From Sporosarcina sp. PTS2304 (lineage in GTDB: Bacteria > Bacillota > Bacilli > Bacillales_A > Planococcaceae), in contig NZ_CP031230.1 in assembly GCF_003351785.1 (NCBI RefSeq), forward strand, positions 1,054,001 through 1,118,000: a stretch of DNA of 64,000 nucleotides, written 5' to 3'. Shown piece by piece: positions 15,711 to 23,390 of the stretch. The position numbers and the translations under genes were made by a program. The notes beneath the pieces were generated by a model. It was not told where the DNA came from and made no database searches. It was given only the letters and a program-made list of their open reading frames with translations. Numbering within the stretch: position 1 is the stretch's first letter; each line of letters opens with the position of its first letter.

Positions 15711-16660
15711 TGGTTCTTCCGGGAGAATTCTTGAGGTTGTGTCGGGAAGTCAGTTGGTGTTCGTTCAGAAGTTGGAGTGGGGTAAGTGAACTTCTCCGGT
15801 GCGGATCAGAAAAGTTGTGTACGTGTGAGGATTCTCCCTACAGAACCGGACGCTTTCCTGAGGGGACGCGGCGGACTCGCCAGAAGTGCATTGGCGATTA
15901 CGCCTGTCGTCCTGATCCTCCAGGAGTCGCCGGTTCTTCCGGGAGAATCCTTGACTTAGTGTTCGTAAGTCAGTCTGTGTTCGTTCAGAAAGAGGAGTAG
16001 GGTAAGTGACTTCTCCTTTGCAGTGCAGAAAAGTAGTGTACGTGCTAGGATTCTCCCTGCAGAACCGGACGCTTTCCTGAGGGTGCGCGGCGGACTCGCC
16101 AGAAGTGCGTTGGCGATTACGCCTGTCGCACTGATCCTCCAGGAGTCGCCGGTTCTTCCGGGAGAATCCTTGAGTTTTTGTCGGGAAGTCAGTTTGTGTT
16201 CGTTCAGAAGTTGGGGTAGGGTAAGTTCTGCTTCCTGAACAGTGTGGGTGGAGCTATGGGTTGCCTGACTGAATGCATATAGGGTCATTGCTTTTTTCCA
16301 CTCAGTCCATCGAAACAGTCATAGTAGCTAGCAACACTTCACCGCTTTTTAACTTCAAAAACGGTCGCATTGTATCAGACAAGTCTATTTAGTTGGTCTT
16401 TCACCACATACAAAGAGTGATCAAACTGTCTTGCACACACAAAGTACGGCTTGGAGCTTACAGACGATCGACTCCGAGAGGTTCAGGAAAAGCCGTAGCG
16501 AAGGACGGCTTTTGCGAGTGAAGCGCAGCGAGAAGGAGCACATCTTTGCATTTGACAGGTGTAACTCGCAGTGCTTGACGGTCCACCGCGTCCCCTCCGG
16601 AAAGCGTATCGTCTAGAAGCGTAAGCCGCAAGACACTCCCAGTCAACCTTACCTCAATAT
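15711..16660 (+). repeat. Composite repeat module, locus 1
   Basis: Holds a partial lead unit (15711-15770), two plus-orientation units whose cores start at 15841 and 16060 (219-bp period), a conserved linker (16231-16330), and one opposite-orientation unit (about 16396-16640). The cores are GC-rich palindromes, for example AGAACCGG at 15842-15849 pairing with CCGGTTCT at 15930-15937. The same order recurs at 60431-61665. No convincing coding content: open frames here exist because the period is a multiple of three. Confidence 0.88.
16488..16553 (+). repeat. 66-base hairpin-containing insertion in a repeat unit
   Basis: Compared with the equivalent units at 61225 and 61465, this unit carries about 66 extra bases in its centre. 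The insert begins with its own hairpin, AAAAGCCGT-8-ACGGCTTTT (16488-16513). Confidence 0.6.
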
Positions 16661-16785
16661 CCATCTTTCCCTAAAGGCTAATCATCAAGCCTCATAAAAA
16701 GCAGAAGAATACTCTTGTAGAAGCAACAATCTTTCTACATTCGTGATCAACGGGTAAAATAGTAGGGGAAGGAGTGAAGCATTCA

Positions 16786-18594
16786 ATGACTTATCAACAA
16801 ACATGGGACTTAGAAAACATATTTCCAGGAGGCACGCGCTCGGAAGAAGTCCAGAGTAAATTAGCTTCTATAAAGAAAGACATTGCACAATATGCCAAGC
16901 AAGTAAGCGCTTGGCACAGTGATCCGTCGACTGACGCTGCGACATTACAAGACTTGTTGAAACAAAATGAAACAATCGGCAAAGCATTAGGTCAAGTAAG
17001 TACTTTTATCAATATGTGGCATGACGCATTTATGAACGATGATCACGCCAGCGTAGTGAAAGGGCAAGTAATGGAGTTGGCGAGTGACATCCAGCAATTA
17101 TCCACGACGTTTACGAAAAAGATCGTCGCGATTGCGGATGAACAATGGCATCAGTTACTACAAGATGACTATTTACAGACTATCCGTTTCGGTTTAAATG
17201 AACTGCGCGATCAAGGGAAGCGTTTGTTGTCAGAAGAAGAAGAGAAACTGATCGCACTATTAAATAAAGACGGCATCGCTGCGTGGAGCGACTTATACGA
17301 TACAGTAGGTTCCACGATGACCGTTCCTTTTACAGATCCAGAAGGCAACACGACGAACTTATCGATCGGTCAAGCGATGAATAAAATGTACGCGGATCCG
17401 GATGCAACGGTTCGCGCGCAACTTTTCGAAAACTGGGAAAACGTGTGGTCGAAAAACGGTCCGATTTTCGCTGATATTTTGAATCATTTAGCGGGCTACC
17501 GATTGACATTACAAGAGCTACACGGCCGAAAAGGTCATTTAGAAGAACCGCTAGAATATAATCGAATGACCGAAGAAACATTGCGCGCCATGTGGTCAGC
17601 GGTGGACGCGAAGAAGAAACCGTTCATCCAGTATCTCGACCAAAAAGCGAAGTTATTCGGGATGGACAAACTAGGCTGGCAAGACGTTGATGCACCTGTT
17701 GCGGTAGGTGAAACGAAACCGACACGTTTTACTTATGAGGAAGCATGTGATTTCGTATTGGAGCACTTCTCTTCATTTGGTCCGAAATTAACCCAATTTA
17801 CTAAACACGCACTTGAAAACCGTTGGATAGAAGCGGAAGATCGTCCGAATAAACGTCCGGGAGGGTACTGCACGAGCTTGCCAGAGTGGGAAGAGTCCCG
17901 TATTTTCATGACATTTACAGGCTCGCCAAGCGATACGAGTACGTTAGCTCATGAATTGGGACACGCGTTTCATAGTCATGTGATGAAAGATTTACCCGAG
18001 TTGAATCGTGAGTATGCGATGAATGTGGCGGAAACAGCTAGTACATTTGCGGAAACGATCATTGCGGATGCGACAGTAAGAAACGCGGCATCCGATGAAG
18101 AGAAAATCTCCCTGTTAGCTACGAAGTTAGAAGGAGCCACTGCGATGTTTTTAAATATCCGTGCCCGTTTCTTATTTGAAGACCGCTTTTATACAGAGCG
18201 TGCAGAAGGAATTGTCTCAGAAAACCGGTTAAACGAATTGATGGTCGATGCGCAAAAAGAAGCATTTGGCGACAGTCTCTCTTCCTATCATCCGCATTTC
18301 TGGGCAGCAAAACTGCATTTCTTCATTGACAGCGTACCGTTCTATAACTTCCCTTATACATTCGGTTATTTATTCAGCCTCGGGATTTACGCGGAATATT
18401 TGAAGCAGCCGGAAGGGTTTGAAGAAAAGTATATTGCATTGCTTCGCGATACAGGATCGATGACAGTAGAAGAGTTAGCCGAAAAACATTTGGGCGTAGA
18501 TGTCACAAAGCCGGCATTCTGGTCTGCTGGAATCGAATTGGTTGAAAAAGATGTAGAACAATTCATTGCGTTAACGAATCATATGAAAAAGTAA
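16786..18594 (+). CDS. pepF: Oligoendopeptidase F (M3 family)
   Basis: A 602-residue cytoplasmic zinc metallopeptidase. The zinc site HELGH begins at H389 (STLAHELGHAFHSHV), with the third ligand glutamate expected in ETASTFAETI about 25 residues later. The N-terminal helical oligopeptidase F domain (about 115-185) precedes it. It degrades short peptides. AAGGAG suits ATG 16786; a GTG four codons upstream (16774) overlaps that ribosome site. Family length (about 600) is normal. A palindromic element follows the stop. Confidence 0.93.
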   Translation: MTYQQTWDLENIFPGGTRSEEVQSKLASIKKDIAQYAKQVSAWHSDPSTDAATLQDLLKQNETIGKALGQVSTFINMWHDAFMNDDHASVVKGQVMELASDIQQLSTTFTKKIVAIADEQWHQLLQDDYLQTIRFGLNELRDQGKRLLSEEEEKLIALLNKDGIAAWSDLYDTVGSTMTVPFTDPEGNTTNLSIGQAMNKMYADPDATVRAQLFENWENVWSKNGPIFADILNHLAGYRLTLQELHGRKGHLEEPLEYNRMTEETLRAMWSAVDAKKKPFIQYLDQKAKLFGMDKLGWQDVDAPVAVGETKPTRFTYEEACDFVLEHFSSFGPKLTQFTKHALENRWIEAEDRPNKRPGGYCTSLPEWEESRIFMTFTGSPSDTSTLAHELGHAFHSHVMKDLPELNREYAMNVAETASTFAETIIADATVRNAASDEEKISLLATKLEGATAMFLNIRARFLFEDRFYTERAEGIVSENRLNELMVDAQKEAFGDSLSSYHPHFWAAKLHFFIDSVPFYNFPYTFGYLFSLGIYAEYLKQPEGFEEKYIALLRDTGSMTVEELAEKHLGVDVTKPAFWSAGIELVEKDVEQFIALTNHMKK

Positions 18595-18604
18595 AAAACA
18601 TGGG

Positions 18605-18672
18605 GCTGTCCAATAAGTCCCTAAAATAAATCAGGCAGAGAAAAACGATTCGTTTTTCTCTGCCTGATTTTG
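18605..18672 (+). repeat. Dispersed palindromic element, copy 1
   Basis: A short leader containing AAGTCCCTAAAATAA is followed by a 21-bp perfect hairpin (18628-18648 with 18650-18670). The same leader and a related hairpin recur at 22011-22063. It may terminate pepF, although only a weak T tract follows. Confidence 0.7.
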
Positions 18673-18682
18673 GTTTGTAGTC

Positions 18683-18732
18683 GTTCACAGTTGAAAGTAG
18701 CCGGCGGATACACGCTACTTTCAACTGTGAAC
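18683..18732. repeat. 19-bp perfect inverted repeat
   Basis: Arms at 18683-18701 and 18714-18732 (GTTCACAGTTGAAAGTAGC) around a 12-base GC-rich loop. The right arm contains the stop codon of the small minus-strand frame at 18721-18858. Confidence 0.75.
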
Positions 18733-18858
18733 CAGTGCGACGATTCCGAACTTCGTATGAAACTTTTCAAGGCCACGGAACGATGCCGTATGTTCTTCTA
18801 TAGAAAAAGTGAGTTGTTCTGTGGTGTACTGTTCGTAAGTAATCTTTGGATTGCGCAT
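18721..18858 (-). CDS. Small unrecognised frame with strong ribosome site
   Basis: A 45-codon frame on the minus strand beginning MRNPKITYEQYTTEQLTF. Its ATG (18858) lies 9 bases after AAAGGA, and an A/T-rich hairpin (CCTTTCGTAGA...TCTACTAGAAAGG, about 18867-18912) sits directly upstream. No family recognised. It ends inside the 19-bp inverted repeat. It could be a small gene or the truncated start of a transposase-like gene left between IS-like hairpins; coding status is uncertain. The surrounding 18.6-19.0 kb gap otherwise contains only hairpins. Confidence 0.35.
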   Translation of the reverse strand: MRNPKITYEQYTTEQLTFSIEEHTASFRGLEKFHTKFGIVALVHS

Positions 18859-19003
18859 AAAAAAACGTCCTTTCGTAGAGTGGGTTTGGTAACTTTATTC
18901 TACTAGAAAGGGCGATTTTTTTGTACCTATTTGAAGCAAGATATCGAGTGGAACGGAAAGGAACGGCGAAGAAAGGATTCTTCTATTCGTTTCATGAGAA
19001 AAA

Positions 19004-19048
19004 GGGCTGTCACAGAAACTCAGTTCTCACTGACTTTCTGGACAGCCC
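19004..19048. terminator. GGGCTGTC hairpin overlapping the end of the FUSC gene
   Basis: GGGCTGTC.CAGAAA.TCAGT pairs with ACTGA.TTTCTG.GACAGCCC. The last residues and stop of the minus-strand FUSC gene are encoded in the right arm. The arm sequence is shared with the hairpin at 3603-3653. Confidence 0.65.
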
Positions 19049-20072
19049 CATGTTTTTTCGGTCTGTCATGATCATTCAATCGACTGGCGACGTCATACAA
19101 AGCGATCAACTCATAAAGAATTACAAACTCTGGAGGAAAACCCGGAGAATGAGAAGTACCGTTAGAGGTAGTGGACATTTGATTTTGCCAAAACAGCTGG
19201 GTGACCTTTTCTAAGTGCAATGGATGTGTTTGATCGGATGAGATATTTCCCAAATAGTCCGCGAGATCGGTGACAGCGTGCATGAGAAGGTCACACTCTT
19301 CATTCGTCCACGATACGTCTTCGGCTGATATATGGAGCAAAGCTTGTATGTGATATTCCAGGTTATGTAAAAATAATAATTGCTTTTCAGCTAACAGAAG
19401 GCCTTCTTCTTTCTTGCCGCCCCAAGGATACAATTTTGAATCATTTTGTTCGAAATGAATCAACGTCTCCGTCTTTCTAATTTCTTGCATGAACTGTTGA
19501 ATGAGCAACTCACTTTCTTTCTCATCTGTTTGCTTGCCATATAAAATCCTAGTAAATGTTTGATGCAAAATGGTACTTGCTTGCTGGCCGATCCGTTCCA
19601 TACTAGTGACGATGTCCTTCTTATAACTAGGCGGAAAGACGAGCATATTGACCGCTGTCGATACGAGCAACCCTGTCGTAGTCGTACCGAGTCGAATGAA
19701 AAAGGCGATTAGGTAATTACTGTGGATGACTTCCACCATAGCTACTGCTGTCAACGTGGCAACGAGTAAACCGGCATGCAGTTTTAATCGATAACAAACT
19801 AAAATGGTGCAAACGGCAGCTAATGTATACGTAATGGGTGAGTTTCCAAACAATGCGATAAAAAATACAGCAAATCCTGAACCGATCGCCGAGGCTGGAA
19901 ATCGAACAATCCCTTTTTTAATAGAATCACTGACAGTTGGTTCGATTGTAACAATTGCGGTAATGACAGCAAACACAGGCTGCCAATGAAACCACTCACA
20001 AATAACCGCTGTTAAAAAGATAGCGAGACCGGTCTTCACTATTCGACCACCGTTGAAATGAAAAGATCGCAT
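19020..20072 (-). CDS. FUSC / aromatic acid exporter family membrane protein
   Basis: A 350-residue protein. The first ~150 residues are five or six membrane helices (KTGLAIFLTAVICEWFHWQPVFAVITAIVTIEPTVSDSIKKG is diagnostic of ArAE_1/FUSC). The rest is a helical cytoplasmic domain. Related proteins are proposed to export aromatic acids, but the substrate is unknown here. The frame is open to 20114, but AGGAGGG sits before ATG 20072. The C-terminus (HGAVQKVSEN) is encoded by a dispersed hairpin, so the original end of the gene may have been replaced. Confidence 0.82.
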   Translation of the reverse strand: MRSFHFNGGRIVKTGLAIFLTAVICEWFHWQPVFAVITAIVTIEPTVSDSIKKGIVRFPASAIGSGFAVFFIALFGNSPITYTLAAVCTILVCYRLKLHAGLLVATLTAVAMVEVIHSNYLIAFFIRLGTTTTGLLVSTAVNMLVFPPSYKKDIVTSMERIGQQASTILHQTFTRILYGKQTDEKESELLIQQFMQEIRKTETLIHFEQNDSKLYPWGGKKEEGLLLAEKQLLFLHNLEYHIQALLHISAEDVSWTNEECDLLMHAVTDLADYLGNISSDQTHPLHLEKVTQLFWQNQMSTTSNGTSHSPGFPPEFVILYELIALYDVASRLNDHDRPKKHGAVQKVSEN

Positions 20073-20403
20073 ATCGTAGTAGACCCTCCTATCGTCTGTA
20101 AAAACGAATAACACTTATCGTTAGTATACCATTGGCTTATAATTTTTCTAATAATGAAGTAGTAGCGTAAATGGGGACTGCGAGTAAAAAAATACGAGAA
20201 TTGCCCACTATACTCTTTCTATGCCTTTACGACGTATGATTAATGTCTTTGAAAGACAGAATTCCAAACAAAATGTAGGAAGTGAATCATAAGGGTTGCT
20301 TTTTGTGCAGATGTTTGTTAATCTAAGAGAGTATTATCTTTGTTCTTTTCAGATAAGATTTTGTTTTTCGTCTAAGGTATTTGAGCAAGCATAGTAACAT
20401 ATC

Positions 20404-20419
20404 GTGTGAATGATCACAC
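20404..20419 (+). promoter_or_regulatory. Hairpin just before the cold-shock gene ribosome site
   Basis: GTGTGA-ATGA-TCACAC ends one base before AGGAGG (20421). A leader hairpin beside the ribosome site of a csp mRNA could influence translation with temperature. The rest of the 360-base gap 20073-20434 is AT-rich, with one further small dyad (GTCTTT-G-AAAGAC, 20245-20257). Confidence 0.45.
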
Positions 20420-20434
20420 TAGGAGGCAATTATA

Positions 20435-20635
20435 TTGGAACAAGGTACAGTTAAGTGGTTTAATGCAGAAAAAGGTTTTGGTTTTATCGAGCGTGAAGAT
20501 GGGGAAGACGTATTCGTACATTTCTCAGCTATTCAAAGTGAAGGTTTCAAATCTTTAGACGAAGGTCAAAGCGTAACGTTTGAAATCGAACAAGGACAAC
20601 GTGGCCTACAAGCTACTAACGTTCAAAAAAACTAA
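20435..20635 (+). CDS. Cold-shock protein (CspA family)
   Basis: A 66-residue single cold-shock domain with both RNA-binding motifs: KGFGFIER (RNP1, residues about 13-20) and VFVHFSAI (RNP2, about 26-33). It is an RNA chaperone of standard length. It uses a TTG start at 20435 after AGGAGGCAA, unusual for such a highly expressed gene. A long leader and an adjacent hairpin suggest post-transcriptional control. Codon choice is biased, as in abundant proteins. A strong terminator follows. Confidence 0.95.
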   Translation: MEQGTVKWFNAEKGFGFIEREDGEDVFVHFSAIQSEGFKSLDEGQSVTFEIEQGQRGLQATNVQKN

Positions 20636-20645
20636 TTATAGTTTA

Positions 20646-20674
20646 AAAAGACCCTCTTTGTAGGGTCTTTTTTT
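20646..20674 (+). terminator. Terminator of the cold-shock gene
   Basis: AAAAGACCCT...AGGGTCTTTT with trailing T. Confidence 0.9.
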
Positions 20675-20747
20675 ATTCCATTCACCGCGTCCAAGTCGGT
20701 TAGCAGTTCATTTCGCTATAAGGGGTCGCTACAGGTTTTTGGCTGTT

Positions 20748-21470
20748 TTATGTCAAGTTTTGCTTAGCGTCCAAAGTTTCCGAAATGTTGTCGAGATCCC
20801 TATAACGTAAAATATATAATCCGCTCGTTTCTCCCCATTCCGCGCAATATACGTCATCCACACGTTCAATTTTATGCTCACGCAATTTTTGAAGCAACCA
20901 CTTTTCAGATTTACCAACTTTTTCGATCGTTTTCCAGCACGCTTTCCCTTCATCAATGAACAAATAGGTCGTTTCATTTTCTGGTACAGAAAGATGTAGC
21001 ATAGGAGGCGTTACAGCGTCTTTTTTTACTTTCGGCAAAACACTTAACGAACCTCCTGTTTCTAACGTAGCATGTTGAATATCGGTAATGGAAAAGTATC
21101 CTTGACTGCGGATCATCGTACGCAACTGATCCAACTCCATATTATTTTTCTTTAACGCCTCAGCATCAATCTTTCCTTTGACGATCAAATCACTCGGCGT
21201 TCCCCGTACGACTCTTTTGAAGCGATCGTAGCGCAACACCATTTTTTCAATAAGAAAAATGAGAAAACCCCATAAAAAAATTGCATACATAATGTGAAAT
21301 ATTGAAATCTTGTCGTCAAATAGTCCTTCTTCCAAAAAACTACCTAGCAAAATTAAATAAACAAAATCAAATGGTGTCATTTGTGTCAGTTCTTTTTTTC
21401 CAAGTAGTCGAATGACGATCAATAAGCTGACTAACCCAACGATTATTTTGAAAGTGATATCGACGTACAT
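20748..21470 (-). CDS. DUF421 (YetF-like) membrane protein
   Basis: A 240-residue protein with three N-terminal helices (about 5-80) and a cytoplasmic DUF421 domain: RLLGKKELTQMTPFDFVYLILLG near residues 22-45, and GTPSDLIVKGKIDAEALKKNNMELDQL followed by RSQGYFSITDIQHATLETGGSLSVLPK. The ATG at 21470 follows AAAAGGGGG. Relatives are sporulation- or stress-linked membrane proteins in Bacillus; function unknown. It is convergent with the cold-shock gene. Confidence 0.85.
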   Translation of the reverse strand: MYVDITFKIIVGLVSLLIVIRLLGKKELTQMTPFDFVYLILLGSFLEEGLFDDKISIFHIMYAIFLWGFLIFLIEKMVLRYDRFKRVVRGTPSDLIVKGKIDAEALKKNNMELDQLRTMIRSQGYFSITDIQHATLETGGSLSVLPKVKKDAVTPPMLHLSVPENETTYLFIDEGKACWKTIEKVGKSEKWLLQKLREHKIERVDDVYCAEWGETSGLYILRYRDLDNISETLDAKQNLT

Positions 21471-21622
21471 CCAAATTCCCCCTTTTCTCGTCACTTTTCT
21501 TTACCCAATTCTGATATATCATAAGCTTCGATTCCACACCGTTATAGAAAGAAGCATATTGTATGGGAACATGTGCGCATTGATGTATACTATGAATAAT
21601 CATGAAAGGAGATGGATTATTT

Positions 21623-21970
21623 ATGGCTACATATGAAGACACAGTCGCAAGCTTCGAAAAAATCGATTCCGAAAAAGCACAAGAGTTGGTAAAAGGGGAT
21701 GGGGAAGCCGTTCTTTACATCGGTAAATCAGTCTGTCCTTTCTGCCAAGTATTCGTCGGGAAACTAAAACATGTCGCAGATGAAACAAATACGACAGTGT
21801 ATTACGTCAATAGCGTAGAAGCATCCGATATGGACGGAATTACAGCATTCCGTAAAGAATATGACATTCCGACCGTACCAGGCTTCATTTATACGAATGG
21901 CGATACCGTCAACGTAAAATGTGACTCCTCTATGCCAGAAAAAGAAATCAAAGCATTTATGAATAAGTAA
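21623..21970 (+). CDS. Thioredoxin-family protein (CPFC)
   Basis: A 115-residue cytoplasmic thioredoxin-like protein. The active site is KSVCPFCQVF near residue 40 and the cis-proline is in IPTVPGFIY near 88. The CPFC centre and acidic character resemble the PedC/BrcD-type accessory thioredoxins of Firmicutes rather than TrxA (CGPC). AAAGGAG precedes ATG 21623; the frame is open seven codons further, but those encode the ribosome site. Monocistronic. Confidence 0.8.
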   Translation: MATYEDTVASFEKIDSEKAQELVKGDGEAVLYIGKSVCPFCQVFVGKLKHVADETNTTVYYVNSVEASDMDGITAFRKEYDIPTVPGFIYTNGDTVNVKCDSSMPEKEIKAFMNK

Positions 21971-22010
21971 CATAAAAAAGCTACCCTAAGCTAAAAAATA
22001 AGTCTAACCA

Positions 22011-22063
22011 TAAAGTCCCTAAAATAACCAGGCAGTGAAAAACGACTAGTTTTTCACTGCCTA
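22011..22063 (+). repeat. Dispersed palindromic element, copy 2
   Basis: The leader AAGTCCCTAAAATAA is followed by a hairpin AGGCAGTGAAAAAC-5-GTTTTTCACTGCCT (22030-22043 with 22049-22062). Relative to copy 1 (18605-18672), one stem pair has changed on both sides (GCAGAG/CTCTGC to GCAGTG/CACTGC). Confidence 0.7.
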
Positions 22064-22234
22064 GTTTGATTCATCAGAAAAACGAAGAACACCATGTAGC
22101 ACATATAAAAAATGCATTCACACTAAGCAATGGAAAAAAGTAATCCTTTCTTTCATTTCATAATATAAACCGCCTGTTGGAAATTCAAAATATTACATTG
22201 TACGATACACAATTCGTTCATGTCAATGATAAAT

Positions 22235-22263
22235 TTTAGAAATCCGCGTGTATATGGTATACT
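22235..22263 (+). promoter_or_regulatory. Promoter for a short leader RNA
   Basis: TTTAGA (22235-22240), 17-base spacer, TATACT (22258-22263). Confidence 0.5.
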
Positions 22264-22269
22264 CTATAT

Positions 22270-22341
22270 ATAACAGCGGTTAAGACGGCATTCGGTAATC
22301 CTGCGCAACTTATTTCAAAAGGAAATGGGTGCGCTTTTTTG
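22270..22341 (+). ncRNA. Short structured leader or small RNA ending in a terminator
   Basis: From the predicted start, about 35 bases (including AACAGCGGTTAAGACGGC) lead into GCGCAACTTATTTC...GAAATGGGTGCGC (22303-22334) and six T. This gives a ~70-nt transcript, or an attenuator for the gene starting at 22442. It matches no riboswitch class that I recognise. The rest of 21971-22441 holds only the palindromic element and AT-rich sequence. Confidence 0.45.
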
Positions 22342-22441
22342 AATTACTTATCTTTTCGTTCAATCAAGCGTTTGTTATGAGCAGGTAGAACTAGTGGAAT
22401 AGCTTTAAATTACCGAAATACGTATTGGAGGAGAATGTGTA

Positions 22442-23284
22442 GTGAAATTACTAAATGAAAAAGTTACGCATAATGTGTTTGGAACAGGAAACATCGTAGA
22501 ACAGGAAGACGCAGTCATCGTGGTAGATTTTACGGATCATACGAAAAAATTTGTTTATCCCGATGCATTTGAAAAATTTATTACACTGGAAAATGAAACA
22601 TTGGCTAAATCGTTGGAAGAAGTGTTCGTGCAGAAGAAAGAAGATGAAAAAGTCGCGGAACAGCAACGTCAAGAAGAGAAAAAGAGCCAACTGTTTGAAC
22701 AGCAACGCCGAGAGATACTGAAAAATCATAAAGCGCATGATAGTTCCCAAATTGTCTTTTGGTTACAACCTGAAGAGCAAGAAAACGAATTTAACGATTG
22801 GCAAATATCGACAGGCAGTATTCAAAGCGGGAAAAACAAAGGGCGCCCCAATCCGGTCACTCGCCTGCGTCCAAACAGTGCAGGAGTATTAACGGCCAGA
22901 AATGCAAATGAAGAAGAAACAGAAAGAAAGATCCTCGGCCTCTTTATGGTAGACAGTCTATTTACAGGAGCAATTGGCGAAGACGGTCTCGTACCTTGCC
23001 ATACAGAGTTTAGAATCGAACTATCAGAGGAACAATCCAAACAGTTGCTTTTCTGGAATTATTACGAAAATAAAAACTATCCTGATCGTACATCTTGGAA
23101 TTCTGGCACATTCCGTTATTTTGATAATATTTGGACTGCCCAAATACTAAAAGATATTATCGCGCTACAAACAGACGAAGAAGAAATGCAAAAAGCTGAA
23201 ATGTTTTTAGAATACTTTTGCACTGTGAATGCGATCGACATCGACAATATCCCCGAAGCTAATGGGGTCTTACGAAAAAGATAA
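22442..23284 (+). CDS. Conserved hypothetical protein, tudor-like N-terminus
   Basis: A 280-residue soluble protein starting at GTG 22442 after GGAGGAG. The first ~50 residues (KVTHNVFGTGNIVEQEDAVIVVDFTD...KKFVYPDAFEKFI) resemble the small SH3/tudor-like fold at the end of PcrA/UvrD helicases. Residues 65-105 are a charged, probably coiled-coil segment rich in E, Q and K. The C-terminal part is unrecognised but reads as a folded domain (FRIELSEEQSKQLLFWNYY). A potential attenuator lies in its leader. Function unknown. Confidence 0.6.
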   Translation: MKLLNEKVTHNVFGTGNIVEQEDAVIVVDFTDHTKKFVYPDAFEKFITLENETLAKSLEEVFVQKKEDEKVAEQQRQEEKKSQLFEQQRREILKNHKAHDSSQIVFWLQPEEQENEFNDWQISTGSIQSGKNKGRPNPVTRLRPNSAGVLTARNANEEETERKILGLFMVDSLFTGAIGEDGLVPCHTEFRIELSEEQSKQLLFWNYYENKNYPDRTSWNSGTFRYFDNIWTAQILKDIIALQTDEEEMQKAEMFLEYFCTVNAIDIDNIPEANGVLRKR

Positions 23285-23299
23285 GTTGGATAAGCAGAC

Positions 23300-23327
23300 A
23301 AAGCACAGGAAATATTCTGTGCTTTTT
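23300..23327 (+). terminator. Terminator
   Basis: AAAGCACAG...CTGTGCTTT followed by T. Confidence 0.82.
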
Positions 23328-23390
23328 ACCATTGAGAGTCGCTTACTAGTCAAGTAAAATAGAATGTAGATAGAACGTAAAGGGTAGGTA

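Noticed and set aside
15731..16288. Several short frames over the locus-1 repeats
   Set aside because: They translate palindromic repeat sequence in several frames, with no ribosome sites or conserved pattern.
18600..19050. Intact insertion sequence
   Set aside because: Only hairpins with IS-end-like words and a 45-codon frame remain; no transposase catalytic motif is visible.
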